Positions 8,194-17,514 are shown, counted from the stretch's first letter. The stretch is DNA of 64,000 nt from Neolewinella agarilytica (GCF_900110645.1 NZ_FOFB01000028.1:1-64000), one strand, 5' to 3'. Program-made: numbers and translations. Notes: generated by a model from the sequence alone, not told the origin.

Positions 8194-9246
8194 ATGGCCA
8201 CCAGCACTGACCTTAAAGATATCCGTTCCCTTTCACTGGAAGAGCTCACTTCTGAACTGATCCTCGTCGGCGAGCGCCCCTTCCGGGCCAAGCAGGTGTA
8301 CGAATGGCTCTGGAAAAAGGGTGCACGAAACTTTGATGAGATGACGAACCTGTCGCTTGAGCTACGCGAGCGGCTGAAGGAGAGCTACAGCTTTCCGGTC
8401 ATGAGCGAAGACAAAGTACAGCGCAGTAACGATGGTACGATCAAGAGTCGTTTCCGGCTGCACGACGGCCATTTGATCGAATCCGTGCTTATTCCGGTAG
8501 TGGCTGACGACCGTTTTACGGTCTGCGTCTCCAGCCAGGTGGGTTGTAGCCTGACTTGTACCTTCTGCGCCACGGGCCGGATGAAACGCCTGCGCAACCT
8601 TACTGCTGCGGAGATCTATGATCAGGTGTTCCTCGTCAATGAACAATGCCTGGAGACTTACGGTAAGCCGCTGACTAACATCGTTTACATGGGCATGGGG
8701 GAGCCGCTACTGGCCTTCAAGGAAGTGGTGCAGAGCATTGACCGGATCACCTCTCACCTGGGGTTGCACATGGCACCCCGCAGACTAACCGTGTCTACTG
8801 CGGGCATCGCGAAGATGATCCGCAAACTGGCCGATGAGGATACCAAGGTAAACCTCGCCGTTAGCCTCCACGCCGCCGACGACGTGAAGCGCAACGAGAT
8901 CATGCCCATCAATGAGAGCAACAACCTCGAGGTTCTCGTTGATTCGCTGGAGTACTTCTACAGCAAGACCAAGAAGCGCATCGGCTACGAATACATCACC
9001 TTTCAGGATTTCAATGATACCCTGGAAGACGCCGAGAAGCTCTACCAGATCTGTAAGCGGGTGCCCTCCATGGTCAACATCATTGAGTATAACCCAATTG
9101 ACAATGCGCCCTTCCGCAAATCAACCGAACACCGGATCGATGACTTCGCCACCTATCTGCGGGATCGCGGGGTGATGGTCACCGTCCGGCGGAGCCGGGG
9201 TAAGGATATTGACGCGGCTTGCGGGCAGTTGGCGAATAAAGGGTAA
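8194..9246 (+). CDS. rlmN: Dual-specificity RNA methyltransferase (23S A2503 / tRNA A37)
   Basis: A 350-residue radical-SAM enzyme that makes 2-methyladenosine at 23S rRNA A2503 and, in many species, tRNA A37. The 4Fe-4S cluster motif GCSLTCTFC gives Cys118, Cys122 and Cys125. YMGMGEPL, VSTAGIA, NLAVSLHA and the C-terminal SRGKDIDAACGQL, whose Cys is the methyl-carrying residue, are all RlmN signatures. An in-frame TTG lies at 8188, but the ATG at 8194 gives the usual N terminus. It is preceded by a good TATCTTTG box and stands alone. Confidence 0.95.
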   Translation: MATSTDLKDIRSLSLEELTSELILVGERPFRAKQVYEWLWKKGARNFDEMTNLSLELRERLKESYSFPVMSEDKVQRSNDGTIKSRFRLHDGHLIESVLIPVVADDRFTVCVSSQVGCSLTCTFCATGRMKRLRNLTAAEIYDQVFLVNEQCLETYGKPLTNIVYMGMGEPLLAFKEVVQSIDRITSHLGLHMAPRRLTVSTAGIAKMIRKLADEDTKVNLAVSLHAADDVKRNEIMPINESNNLEVLVDSLEYFYSKTKKRIGYEYITFQDFNDTLEDAEKLYQICKRVPSMVNIIEYNPIDNAPFRKSTEHRIDDFATYLRDRGVMVTVRRSRGKDIDAACGQLANKG

Positions 9247-9281
9247 AGATTCTCGATTCTCGATTGGCGATTGTCGATTTA
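9247..9281. repeat. Degenerate heptamer repeat (CGATTNN)
   Basis: Five consecutive 7-base units immediately after the rlmN stop: agattct, cgattct, cgattgg, cgattgt, cgattta. The period is the same as in the arrays at 6.6, 16.2 and 50.8 kb, although the core differs. Confidence 0.65.
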
Positions 9282-9342
9282 CCCGAAAGCAAAGACCGCT
9301 TTTTAGCAGAAAGATTATTCTTTAGCCCAACGACAGTTCCTG

Positions 9343-9440
9343 GTGCCGATCGGCACGGGTCAACCGCTTAGCGAGGTACGGAAGAACTGCGAAGCGGGTG
9401 ATGGAGTGCCTCGCCCGGAAAAGGATAGGCGGTTGACCCG
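9343..9440. repeat. Nested palindromes between convergent genes
   Basis: A perfect 14-bp palindrome (gtgccgatcggcac, 9343-9356) is followed by 12-bp inverted arms (9356-9367 and 9429-9440, core gggtcaaccgc). An inner 6-bp pair gcgagg/cctcgc lies at 9371-9376 and 9409-9414. It lies between the convergent rlmN and 9447 genes, so it may act as a bidirectional terminator, although there is no T-tract. Confidence 0.5.
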
Positions 9441-9446
9441 CTGAAC

Positions 9447-10310
9447 TTACTCTTTCGTTAGCTCGATAAATCCTTCAATTTTCTCGTTCGGAACGGTGAC
9501 GCTGAGGGTATAATGCGCAATTTTCCAGTGGCCATCGGGGCCATCTCTTTTGACAACGGCGGTGCCGCGGCAGGGGCCCATCCAGGTGTCAAGGAGTTCG
9601 TCCCAGTAAGCGACCTGGCTGTTGGGGTCGTAGAAAATGTGGCGTTCGCTGGCCGTGAAGGCCCAGGCTTTGCCCCGGGCAAAGTAGGGAGCGGCGAAGC
9701 CGAGGAATTCGGCTTTGGTCCAGTGTTCGCTCTTGTCGGTACCGATGTAGATGGCGTCGTCGGTCATGGCATCGAAGAAGGCGGTGGAGTCGGCATCGGC
9801 GGCGGCTTTGTGCCAGCCGGTGGCGAGGCTACGGATGGCGGCTTCGGGGGAATCTTCGGAGACGGGGATGCAATCTCCCGGCGCATCGCGACGGGTATCA
9901 GCGATGTGGAGCACGCGCCACTGGCCTTCAGCACCGTCTTTTACCAGCTGAAAAGCATTGACGCCACAGTGATGTAGTTTCTCCTTATAGTTGAAAACGT
10001 AAGGTGCCCAGACGGTGGCGAGGTGGCCGTCGACCCGGACCTCTCCGTAATGAAGTTGTTCGTCCCATGCACCTGCGTCCGCGCCCTGCATACCCTTAAA
10101 CCAGCGGTTGATGTCTCCGGCTCCTACTTCGGTTACCCCATCAGGCTTAGTTACCACCGAGTTCAACGTAGCCCCCGGGTGGAAGTAGGCACGCAGCCCC
10201 GTCGTGTCGCCGGCGCGCATGGCGTTGAAGATGGTGGAGACCGTCTTCATGGGTGTTTCCTGGGCGGAAAGGGAGAAGGAAAAGCAGCAGAGCAGCAGGA
10301 GAATGCGCAT
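9447..10310 (-). CDS. Secreted protein with two NTF2/SnoaL-like domains
   Basis: 287 residues with a signal peptide (MRILLLLCCFSFSLSAQ) and two tandem NTF2-like (SnoaL / DUF4440-type) cone-fold domains. The first runs about 20-140 (VSTIFNAMRAGDTTGLRAYFHP...) and the second about 155-287 (ATGWHKAAADADSTAFFDAMTDDAIYIGT...). Both carry the family's pattern of W/Y-rich strands such as HWKIAHYTLSV. Such periplasmic domains bind small hydrophobic ligands or assist catalysis; the ligand is unknown. The frame continues to 10394, but a minus-strand TATCTTTG (10334-10341) sits 24 bases before this ATG, which fixes the start here. Confidence 0.78.
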   Translation of the reverse strand: MRILLLLCCFSFSLSAQETPMKTVSTIFNAMRAGDTTGLRAYFHPGATLNSVVTKPDGVTEVGAGDINRWFKGMQGADAGAWDEQLHYGEVRVDGHLATVWAPYVFNYKEKLHHCGVNAFQLVKDGAEGQWRVLHIADTRRDAPGDCIPVSEDSPEAAIRSLATGWHKAAADADSTAFFDAMTDDAIYIGTDKSEHWTKAEFLGFAAPYFARGKAWAFTASERHIFYDPNSQVAYWDELLDTWMGPCRGTAVVKRDGPDGHWKIAHYTLSVTVPNEKIEGFIELTKE

Positions 10311-10333
10311 GATCACGTAGTTTGTTAACGGAC

Positions 10334-10341
10334 CAAAGATA
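10334..10341 (-). promoter_or_regulatory. -7 element TATCTTTG, minus strand
   Basis: Read on the minus strand it matches TAnnTTTG exactly and lies 24 bases before the ATG of the NTF2-like gene. A variant of the window's recurring 18-mer (GCACCTGCG...GCGCC, 10343-10360) lies directly upstream, the same order as in front of the ABC-F gene at 59.8 kb. Confidence 0.55.
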
Positions 10342-10415
10342 CGGCGCTTACGCAGGTGCCGGGGGAGGGTTAGAAAAGCAGGGCGAGGGGTCATGGCCTG
10401 GAGGCCCTCCGTCCA

Positions 10416-11765
10416 CTACCTACTCAGCCACTCCACAAACAGCCGCATCCCGAAGCCCGTCGCCTGCCGGTCTTTAGCGTAGGGGCCTTGCTTGAGGGCC
10501 ACGCCGGCAATATCGAAGTGAATAAATTTCGGATGATCGTGGGTAAAGGTTTCCAGAAACTTAAAGGCATCAATTGCCCCGTTGACGGGGCGGCCGGAGT
10601 AGTTCTTGATGTCTGCCACATCGCTGTCCAGTCCGGATCGGTATTCATCCCAAACGGGCAGTGGCCACACTTTTTCCCCGCAGGCATTTCCTGCTTTCTG
10701 AAACTCCCGGATCAGTTTTTCATCCTTGCTCATTACGGCACCACACTCGTAACCGAAAGTACGCACTGCACTGCCGGTAAGGGTAGCCACATCGATCAAT
10801 GTTTTGGGTTTAAAGTGCTTGACGGCGTAGCTCAGCCCGTCACTCATCACCAAACGGCCTTCGGCGTCAGTATCAATTATTTCGATGGATTTACCGGAGT
10901 GGCCCGTAATGACGTCGGAGGGTTTGTAGCTCAGGGCATCGACACTGTTATCCGTGCTGGGCACAATGCCAACGAGGTGAACGGGAAGTTTCAGCCGGGC
11001 AGCCGCCTCCATGGCTCCGAAGGTGGCCGCAGCGCCGCCCATATCAGATTTCATCAGGTGAAGGTTATTGCTGGGCTTTATGCTCACCCCTCCGGTATCA
11101 AAAGTGATCCCCTTACCAATGATGGCCGTTGGGCCACCCTTCGGTGCGCCTTTACCTTTGTATTCCATGATGATGAAGCGGGCCGGGTCTTCACTCCCCC
11201 GGTTAACCGCCAGCAGAGCCCCAAGGCCTTCTTTTTTGCAGGCTTTTTCGTCGAGCACATTAACCGAATAGCCGTATTTCCTGCCCGACTCCACCGCCCA
11301 TTGCGCCAGGTACTGCGGGCGCTTAACGTTGGCGGGCGCATCAACGAGCGCAATAATGCTCAACTGGGTATCCGCCAGGACGATTTCCTTTGCGATGAGG
11401 GCTTCCGTCTTCTTTGATTGCTTACCGGTGTCAATCTTAGCACCGGCTTTTGTCAGGGGATGAGCCTCCGCATCTGTTTTCCACCGGCCGGGCCGGTAAC
11501 TCCCGAGTAACAGGCCGCCTACCGCAGCAGCGACCCAGGCTCCTTTTAGCTTTCCGGTCTCCAGCTTTATGTTTGACTTCAGCTGCCCCGCCTCTTTGTG
11601 GCTAAGGAAACGAAACTGCTCACGCACCTTAGCCTCAGACGCTTTTTCGGTTAGCCGAACGATAAAACCATCCGGAGCGACCGTACGATGATAGCTCCCC
11701 GGACTAAGGATATCCTGAAGCTCTTTGTCATTGTGTTTAATCAGGCGAAGGGTCGTAGTATTCAT
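10416..11765 (-). CDS. M17 leucyl aminopeptidase family protein
   Basis: A 449-residue two-metal aminopeptidase releasing N-terminal residues from peptides in the cytoplasm. The C-terminal catalytic domain has IGKGITFDTGGVSIKP with the lysine and aspartate ligands, LMKSDMGGAAA, the M17 signature DTDAEGRLVMSDGL, and a catalytic arginine in that segment. The N-terminal ~150 residues form the divergent hexamerisation domain. Length is slightly below PepA (~500). It is followed by mltG 34 bases upstream in coordinates on the same strand, so the MltG-PanB-side genes and this one could be partly co-transcribed in the order mltG, then aminopeptidase. Confidence 0.9.
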   Translation of the reverse strand: MNTTTLRLIKHNDKELQDILSPGSYHRTVAPDGFIVRLTEKASEAKVREQFRFLSHKEAGQLKSNIKLETGKLKGAWVAAAVGGLLLGSYRPGRWKTDAEAHPLTKAGAKIDTGKQSKKTEALIAKEIVLADTQLSIIALVDAPANVKRPQYLAQWAVESGRKYGYSVNVLDEKACKKEGLGALLAVNRGSEDPARFIIMEYKGKGAPKGGPTAIIGKGITFDTGGVSIKPSNNLHLMKSDMGGAAATFGAMEAAARLKLPVHLVGIVPSTDNSVDALSYKPSDVITGHSGKSIEIIDTDAEGRLVMSDGLSYAVKHFKPKTLIDVATLTGSAVRTFGYECGAVMSKDEKLIREFQKAGNACGEKVWPLPVWDEYRSGLDSDVADIKNYSGRPVNGAIDAFKFLETFTHDHPKFIHFDIAGVALKQGPYAKDRQATGFGMRLFVEWLSR

Positions 11766-11799
11766 TGGAAAGAAATAAAGAGAAGAAAAAAAATCGTGC

Positions 11800-12828
11800 T
11801 TACCTCAGCCCGCGCGCTCGTAGATTAGCCACGTAAACGGCAATATTCCGGGAGTGGCCGGCTAAGGTTTTAGCAAAGTTGTGGAGGCTGGAGTTGTCTC
11901 CCTTTGCACACATATATACGTAGTCATGCGACTCCGGGTTCAGCACCGCATCAATGGCGCTTACCGATGGCATAGTAATGGGGCCGGGGGGCAGGCCGTA
12001 GTTTGTATAGGTATTGTAGGGATGCTCGAACTGAATATGCTCGTTTAATACCCGCTTAATTCCGAACGCCCGGGTAGCGAAAACAGCCGTGGGGTCAGAC
12101 TGTAACTTCATCCCCTGCCTGATCCGGTTGAGATAAAGGCCCGCAATACGTGGCTGTTCAGATTTAGCCAGGCTTTCGCTGTAAACGATACTTGCCAGCG
12201 TATAGATCTCGGCGGGAGTCAGCCCCTTCGCCTTCGCTTTTTCCAGCCTGCCGTCTGCTTTCCAGAAGCGGTCGTGCTCCTTGATCATGCGTGCGACAAA
12301 TTCCCGTGGGCTGGCGTTCCAATACAGCTCGTAGGTGTTGGGTATAAAGAGCGTTTGCAAAGTCTCCTTGCTATAACCGATGCTATCGATAAAAGCTTCG
12401 TTTTGGAAGAGGCGTACTAATGACAAACTGTCTGTTTCCAGAAAGCGGGCGGCTTTGGCCGCTACGTTCATGGGCTCCCGCTCCAGGTTAAGGATTACCT
12501 TAACGGCCTGCTGGCTTCCGTTGCGAAGTTTACGGATGAGGCCCACCATACTCGTCCCAACGGGCAAAACAAACCGTCCGGAACGCATCGTTTCCCGCTT
12601 CCAGGCCATTCGCTCGGCCAGGGGGTCGAAGATGGCACGGTTAGGCGTGACCCCAGCGGCGGCCAATGAGTCCATCACTTGTTCATAGTCCGCTCCTGAA
12701 GGAATAGTTATGACTACCGGTTGCTCCAGGCTATCCGGCACCACCGGCACCACCGTAATGCTATAGTAGGCGTAACCAACTAACAGGATGCCAATCAGGA
12801 TAAGGGCGAATAGAGTTTTCTTGACCAT
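11800..12828 (-). CDS. mltG: Endolytic murein transglycosylase
   Basis: A 342-residue inner-membrane YceG-family enzyme that cleaves nascent peptidoglycan strands and limits glycan length. One N-terminal transmembrane helix (residues ~5-25) is followed by a LysM-like region and the YceG catalytic domain. The catalytic Glu lies in ASIVYSES, with the supporting KSEQPRIAGLYLNRI, LQSDPTAVFA and YNTYTNYGLPPGPI motifs, the last being diagnostic. It precedes the M17 aminopeptidase on the same strand with a 34-base gap, which suggests an operon. Confidence 0.93.
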   Translation of the reverse strand: MVKKTLFALILIGILLVGYAYYSITVVPVVPDSLEQPVVITIPSGADYEQVMDSLAAAGVTPNRAIFDPLAERMAWKRETMRSGRFVLPVGTSMVGLIRKLRNGSQQAVKVILNLEREPMNVAAKAARFLETDSLSLVRLFQNEAFIDSIGYSKETLQTLFIPNTYELYWNASPREFVARMIKEHDRFWKADGRLEKAKAKGLTPAEIYTLASIVYSESLAKSEQPRIAGLYLNRIRQGMKLQSDPTAVFATRAFGIKRVLNEHIQFEHPYNTYTNYGLPPGPITMPSVSAIDAVLNPESHDYVYMCAKGDNSSLHNFAKTLAGHSRNIAVYVANLRARGLR

Positions 12829-12927
12829 AAAGATATCAACGCTTTGGGGCGGGAGTTCGCAGGCGGGCAGGATGGTATAGGGTAATTACGCGTGGAACAC
12901 CATCAGGCTACCCAGGTCTCCGTCTAA

Positions 12928-13749
12928 TCAATACTGCTCTTTATCGCTGGGGAAGTCACGTGCTTTCACGTCATCGACGTAGCGCTCGGTTGCTTCTTTA
13001 ATCACATCGAAGAGTTCGGCGTAGCGCCGCAGGAAACGGGGGTGAAAGTCTTTGGTAATACCAAGAAGGTCATGGGTAACGAGCACCTGTCCGTCGCAGT
13101 CAGCTCCTCCACCAATTCCAATGGTTGGGATGGTCAGCGACTCAGAGACCTTTTTTGCCAGGTGCGCCGGAATTTTCTCGAGTACTAAGCCAAAACAGCC
13201 CAGCTCTTCAATCAGTTTAGCGTCTTTCATCAGTCGGCGGGCTTCGGCTTCCTCCTTGGCCCGGACGGTGTAGGTACCAAACTTATAGATGGACTGCGGC
13301 GTCAGGCCAAGATGCCCCATGACGGGAATTCCCGCGGAGAGGATGCGCTTGATGCTGTCTTGCACTTCAGCTCCGCCTTCCAGTTTCACGGCATGGCCGC
13401 CGCTCTCCTTCATGATTCGGATGGCGGATTTGAGTGCCATTTTACTGTCTCCCTGGTAAGTTCCGAAGGGAAGATCCACCACCACCAGCGCCCGCTCCAC
13501 GCCGCGGACCACGCTACTGGCGTGATAGATCATCTGATCCAGCGTAATGGGGAGGGTGGTTTCGTGGCCGGCCATCACGTTACTGGCGGAGTCTCCGACG
13601 AGTAGGACATCAGCCCCACCCGCATCCAGGATGCGGGCCATGGAGTAGTCGTAGGCCGTCAGCATGGCGATTTTCTCACCAGCTTCTTTCATGGCATGAA
13701 GCGTTTTAACGGTTACCCGCTTGGCTTCGATTTTCTTATGGATGCTCAT
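12928..13749 (-). CDS. panB: 3-methyl-2-oxobutanoate hydroxymethyltransferase
   Basis: A 274-residue TIM-barrel enzyme making ketopantoate from alpha-ketoisovalerate and methylene-THF, the first committed step of pantothenate and CoA synthesis. Recognisable segments: [41 protein letters not shown] (metal-binding Asp and substrate loop), [18 protein letters not shown], and [21 protein letters not shown]. The frame is open to 13788, but that would overlap the end of the esterase gene at 13769; the ATG at 13749 gives the standard N terminus. No other pan gene is in the window. Confidence 0.95.
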   Translation of the reverse strand: MSIHKKIEAKRVTVKTLHAMKEAGEKIAMLTAYDYSMARILDAGGADVLLVGDSASNVMAGHETTLPITLDQMIYHASSVVRGVERALVVVDLPFGTYQGDSKMALKSAIRIMKESGGHAVKLEGGAEVQDSIKRILSAGIPVMGHLGLTPQSIYKFGTYTVRAKEEAEARRLMKDAKLIEELGCFGLVLEKIPAHLAKKVSESLTIPTIGIGGGADCDGQVLVTHDLLGITKDFHPRFLRRYAELFDVIKEATERYVDDVKARDFPSDKEQY

Positions 13750-13768
13750 GGCGTAAAGGTAATGGCCT

Positions 13769-14803
13769 TCACGGATAAAACACCCCATCGAGCCACTTCA
13801 ACATATACTCCAGCGCAGGAATGGCATCGCGCTTAAACTCGATGCCCAGGAATTCGTTGCTGCCGGAGTCGAGAAAAGCATGGGGGCGACCACCGTACAT
13901 CCAGTATTTATGGTCGACCTGACCGGCCTCCTTCAGCTTATCAGTATAAGCTTTAATGGAGACGGGGGTGGTGACCTTGTCATCGGAGCCAACGGTAAAT
14001 AGCATTCGCGGATAAGCGCCCTTTGAAGCTTTCCTGATGTTGTAGATCGGGGATACTGCCTTATAGCGGTCGGGGTGATCTTTTGGGTTGTACTCCTTGC
14101 CGAATATCCCCCTGGCTTCCGCACCACTCAATTGCCAGAAAATATTGCCGGAAGACTCGAAGCCATTTTGCGCGGAGCTCAGCATATCAAAAGCGCCGTA
14201 GCTGATGAGGGCTGCCTGAACCTGCAAGTCTTTACGGGAGAATCCCTTTTCGGGGATGTAGCTGGGGCGGAAGCCGAAGTCCGGAGCTTTGAACGCTGCA
14301 TCGGCGGAGACCCGGTCACCCTGAGTGGCCACCATGGTAGCCAGGTGCCCGCCGGCGCTGTCTCCGGTAACGGTTATTTGCCTCTTATCTCCTCCATATT
14401 TTTTGATATTTTCCTTTACCCAGAGAAGCGCACCGAAGGCATCACCAACAATTTCATCCATGGTAACACTGTTGTCTTGGTCGCCGAGCAAGCGGTAGTT
14501 GACGTTGCAGACTACGTACTCACCGTTAGCGGCCAGCCAGGCGGAGGCCTCGTCCATGATGCTCTTATTATTGATCAACCAGCCACCACCGTGGTACATG
14601 ATAATGACGGGGTACTTTTTGCGGCCGGTCTGGGGCGTGTAGATGTCCATCGTCAGGTCAAAGCCCCCGGGGGAAGCCCACTTTACGTCAGCGACTTTGG
14701 TGACGCCGTGCTTCGGGACGGCCACCATTTCAGACGACCGTAAGCGGTCAGAGAAACCCAACGTAATGGCAGCGATCAAAAGGAGTAGTACTATTTTATT
14801 CAT
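13769..14803 (-). CDS. Secreted alpha/beta hydrolase (esterase/lipase, acetyl-xylan-esterase-like)
   Basis: 344 residues with an N-terminal signal peptide ([18 protein letters not shown]). The HSL/BD-FAE-like fold shows the oxyanion motif YHGGGW, the nucleophile elbow GDSAGGH, SDDKV for the catalytic acid, and GRPHAFLD for the His. These enzymes hydrolyse small esters, often on polysaccharide decorations, outside the inner membrane. The stop lies 20 bases upstream of the panB start, so the two could share a transcript although their functions are unrelated. Confidence 0.85.
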   Translation of the reverse strand: MNKIVLLLLIAAITLGFSDRLRSSEMVAVPKHGVTKVADVKWASPGGFDLTMDIYTPQTGRKKYPVIIMYHGGGWLINNKSIMDEASAWLAANGEYVVCNVNYRLLGDQDNSVTMDEIVGDAFGALLWVKENIKKYGGDKRQITVTGDSAGGHLATMVATQGDRVSADAAFKAPDFGFRPSYIPEKGFSRKDLQVQAALISYGAFDMLSSAQNGFESSGNIFWQLSGAEARGIFGKEYNPKDHPDRYKAVSPIYNIRKASKGAYPRMLFTVGSDDKVTTPVSIKAYTDKLKEAGQVDHKYWMYGGRPHAFLDSGSNEFLGIEFKRDAIPALEYMLKWLDGVFYP

Positions 14804-15232
14804 AGGATGACGGGATGATACATGATGGGAACAAGTCTGACCGGGTTTCTGGTTCTGAGGGGAATGTTAAGGGTAGCTTTTGAAGCGTAATAGATTAGGA
14901 ATAGTAGGATTGGGGGGAGATTCATGACCTTTGTCTCCGCTATCTTCTGATCTTCTCCCGACAACAAGATCATCGCGCAGCGACCTGAATCTGTGCTCAA
15001 CCGCGCAGCAGCCACGGAGTGCATCGGTGAAAATCCGTGGCCATTTGTGGTTGACCGAAAAGCTGCGTAGCAGCCTCCGCGAACCTCTGTGTTTACCTCT
15101 CTGCACCTCGGTGGTTAACCTAAAGCGGCGCAGTAGCCTTCCTCCCCTAAAAGCAACTCCTCCAATTTTTTTTCGTCTCTCCCTGTAACAAACTACTCCG
15201 CCCGAACGTGACCAGGGCAAAGACACTCAACT
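14804..15232. other. Intergenic region with 'cctctgtg' repeat fragment
   Basis: No supported gene. From about 15000 to 15130 it contains gctgcgtagcagcc, cctctgtgtttacctc and ggtggttaac, pieces that recur at 17.6 kb and 26.0 kb. The rest separates divergently transcribed units (the esterase on minus, the sigma factor on plus). Confidence 0.55.
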
Positions 15233-15736
15233 TTGGATCATTTTTCCAGCATCATCACTTCCGTTCGCGACCGGCTCTACCGCCTGGCACTGCGGGTGGT
15301 CAACGACGCCGACGAGGCTGAGGACGTGGTGCAGGATGTACTGGTCAAAAGCTGGAAGAAGCGTGACGAGATCGTTGGCCTTGACAACCCACCAGCCTGG
15401 CTGATGCGGATGACGAAGCATCAGGCGATCGATCGCCTGCGCTCGGCCAGGGTTCGCGACCTGCGCGAACGGGAAGCCGCTTTACCGGACCTGGAACGCC
15501 GGACGCCCTATCAGCTGGCCGCTACCAACGATACCCTGGGGCACATCCACCGGATCCTGCAGCAATTGCCGACGGACCAGCGGACCGTCCTGCAACTCCG
15601 CGAAGTGGAAGGGATGGACTACCAGGAAATCGCCGCCGCCACCGGACTCACCATGCCCCAGGTAAAAGTATACCTGCACCGGGGGCGCGGACGAATCCGG
15701 GAATTACTCACCAAAGAAAAAATCATGCCATCATGA
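15233..15736 (+). CDS. ECF-type RNA polymerase sigma factor
   Basis: A 167-residue sigma-70 family factor with only regions 2 and 4. Region 2 is RLALRVVNDADEAEDVVQDVLVKSWKKRDEI...PPAWLMRMTKHQAIDRLR; region 4 is QQLPTDQRTVLQLREVEGMDYQEIAAATGLTMPQVKVYLHRGRGRIREL with a clear helix-turn-helix. The start is a TTG at 15233; no in-frame ATG fits. The stop overlaps the next start by 4 bases (ATGA), which couples it to the putative anti-sigma gene. With the two DUF4252 genes downstream it forms a cassette seen repeatedly in Bacteroidota. Confidence 0.88.
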   Translation: MDHFSSIITSVRDRLYRLALRVVNDADEAEDVVQDVLVKSWKKRDEIVGLDNPPAWLMRMTKHQAIDRLRSARVRDLREREAALPDLERRTPYQLAATNDTLGHIHRILQQLPTDQRTVLQLREVEGMDYQEIAAATGLTMPQVKVYLHRGRGRIRELLTKEKIMPS

Positions 15737-16191
15737 CGCACGCCACCGCTAAGGCCTTACTGGAAAAGTACTTCGTTGGAGAAACATCTCTGCCAGAAGA
15801 AGCTTTGCTGCGCGGCTACTTCCGCGCCGGAAATATCCACCCGGATATCCGGGAGTATAAGGACCTCTTCGCTTACTGGGATGATGCCGCAAAGATCAAA
15901 GCGCCCGCCCGCCGGCGCAGCTTACCCCTTCGTTGGCTCAGTACTGCGGCAGCAGCCGTACTACTGCTCTTCGCGGTTAATCTTTGGGTCGCACCAAATC
16001 CGGAGCCGGAACTCTCCGAGCTGGTCATGACGGAAACGAAGACCGTCGATTGGTCCAAATACGAAATCACCGACGAGAAGGAAGCTTACAAGGTCCTTCG
16101 CGCTGCGCTGAAAACCGCCTCTACCAGCATGAACAGTAGTACGAAGGGGGTGATTGAGGAAGTGAGTGAGGCGGCGGCGATGATACGGTAG
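15733..16191 (+). CDS. Putative anti-sigma factor, single-pass membrane protein
   Basis: 152 residues. The cytoplasmic N terminus (ALLEKYFVGETSLPEEALLRGYF) looks like the short helical sigma-binding segment of Bacteroidota anti-sigma proteins. One transmembrane helix lies at about 72-87 (STAAAAVLLLFAVNLWV), then a periplasmic tail of ~65 residues. Its ATG overlaps the sigma factor stop, so translation is probably coupled. I infer that it holds the sigma factor at the membrane. No enzymatic motif. Confidence 0.72.
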   Translation: MTHATAKALLEKYFVGETSLPEEALLRGYFRAGNIHPDIREYKDLFAYWDDAAKIKAPARRRSLPLRWLSTAAAAVLLLFAVNLWVAPNPEPELSELVMTETKTVDWSKYEITDEKEAYKVLRAALKTASTSMNSSTKGVIEEVSEAAAMIR

Positions 16192-16193
16192 GC

Positions 16194-16235
16194 AGGTTGC
16201 AGGTTGCAGGTTGCAAGTTGCGGGTTGCAGGTTGC
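16194..16235. repeat. Six heptamer repeats (AGGTTGC type)
   Basis: Six consecutive 7-mers: aggttgc three times, aagttgc, gggttgc, aggttgc. They begin 3 bases after the anti-sigma stop and share their unit with the array at 6646-6722. Confidence 0.85.
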
Positions 16236-16359
16236 CGACTAATACCCTGCGGCTAAAAACCTCTCCCCCAGCCCCTTCGAAAATGATTTCCGGTAAGTGT
16301 ATAAGCCACTACCGGTTGTCAGGAAACAATAATTAACAACTCAACAAAAATTAACAACC

Positions 16360-16863
16360 ATGAAATATATCCTCACCACTCTGCTCCTTTGCCTCTACTT
16401 GGCACCTGCGACCGCGCAAAAAAAGCTGCCGCAAGACGCGATCTCTACCTACTTTGCAGAGTACGTTGACGATGAAAAATTTACGGCTATTTATGTGAGC
16501 GGAAAGATATTTTCATTCCTCAAAGAAAGCGATCTCGACCTGGAAGACCTGGACGATGAAGAAGTGGAGGCCGTGCTCAAAGTAGTTAAAGACGTTCAGG
16601 GCATCCGCGTACTGCACACCGATGTGAACACCAGGCAATACTGGATGGAAGCTAAAAAACGCATTTCCACCGACCAGTATGAACTTCTCTTCAAACTCCG
16701 CTCTAAAGACGGTGACAACATCGAGGCCTTCGTACAGGATGAAGAGGCCGTCATCTCCGAACTCTTTCTCCTCATTGGTGGCTTCGACAATTTTGCGATG
16801 ATCAGTTTCGTCGGCGCCATTGACCTTTCTAAGCTCTCGGAATTGCAGAAAGCATTGGAGTAG
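16360..16863 (+). CDS. DUF4252 domain-containing secreted protein
   Basis: 167 residues with a signal peptide (cleavage probably after the ATAQ near residue 20) and a DUF4252 domain. The pattern is short strands and acidic helices: YFAEYVDDEKFTAIYVSGKIFSFL, GIRVLHTD, EYELLFKLRSKDGDNIEAFV-like strands, and ELFLLIGGFDNFAMISFVGAIDLSKLSELQ at the end. The function of DUF4252 is not known. It is the first of two tandem paralogues behind a sigma/anti-sigma pair, so it may be a target or sensor for that system. Confidence 0.82.
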   Translation: MKYILTTLLLCLYLAPATAQKKLPQDAISTYFAEYVDDEKFTAIYVSGKIFSFLKESDLDLEDLDDEEVEAVLKVVKDVQGIRVLHTDVNTRQYWMEAKKRISTDQYELLFKLRSKDGDNIEAFVQDEEAVISELFLLIGGFDNFAMISFVGAIDLSKLSELQKALE

Positions 16864-16998
16864 ATAACTGGTCTTTAAGGACGTCGAGGCAGGAGTGCAA
16901 GTGTGACACCCCGCAATCGGCTGTCAAAGGATCAACAGTCCCAAATACTAACGCCGCCAAAGCACTAACAAACTAAAACAGTAAAACACCCTTCAGAC

Positions 16999-17514
16999 AT
17001 GAAAAAATTAATACTTTCCCTCCTTCTCTTCACCTTCTCCATCGGCTTCGCCGCCGCGCAGAACCCGGCCATCCGCGATTTTATCCGGGAGCACCGTAAG
17101 GGCGAAGAAAATGTAGCCATCAAAATTCCCGGTTGGATGATCGGTCTGGCCTCTGAAGTCGGTATGCTCGCCAGCGACGACGAGGAGGAAGAACTCATCT
17201 TCAGCCTCGCCTCCGAATTCGGAACGATGCGGTTGCTGACCTTCGACAACAACGACTTCAACACCCACCAGGACATTAAGCATCTCCTCAAAGCCCTGGA
17301 GGATCGCCATGAATTTGAGCGCTGGGCCACCGTCCGCGCCGCCAGCGGCGAAGAAGTACAACTCACCGTACGGATGAAGGGAGATGAGGTACGCGAGATC
17401 GTTGCCATCGTCTCCGAACCCGGGGAGGACCGGACCTTCTTCGGCCACTTCAAGACCCACCTTTCAGCGGATGAGCTGGGGGAAATCATGGAAGGGGTTT
17501 TGGCGGAGAATTAG
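16999..17514 (+). CDS. DUF4252 domain-containing secreted protein, second paralogue
   Basis: 171 residues; signal peptide MKKLILSLLLFTFSIGFAAAQ. It aligns with the preceding gene along its length: strand-helix pattern with an acidic segment DDEEEELIFSLASEFGTMRLLTFDNNDFN, then EVQLTVRMKGDEVREIVAIVSEPGEDRTFFGHFKTHLSADEL. The two proteins are clearly related but well diverged, so the duplication is old. About 135 bases separate them. The conserved neighbourhood implies a shared envelope role with the upstream sigma factor. Confidence 0.82.
   Translation: MKKLILSLLLFTFSIGFAAAQNPAIRDFIREHRKGEENVAIKIPGWMIGLASEVGMLASDDEEEELIFSLASEFGTMRLLTFDNNDFNTHQDIKHLLKALEDRHEFERWATVRAASGEEVQLTVRMKGDEVREIVAIVSEPGEDRTFFGHFKTHLSADELGEIMEGVLAEN

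Noticed and set aside
10488-11417. Plus-strand open frame (309 codons)
   Set aside because: Antisense to the M17 aminopeptidase, which has intact signatures.
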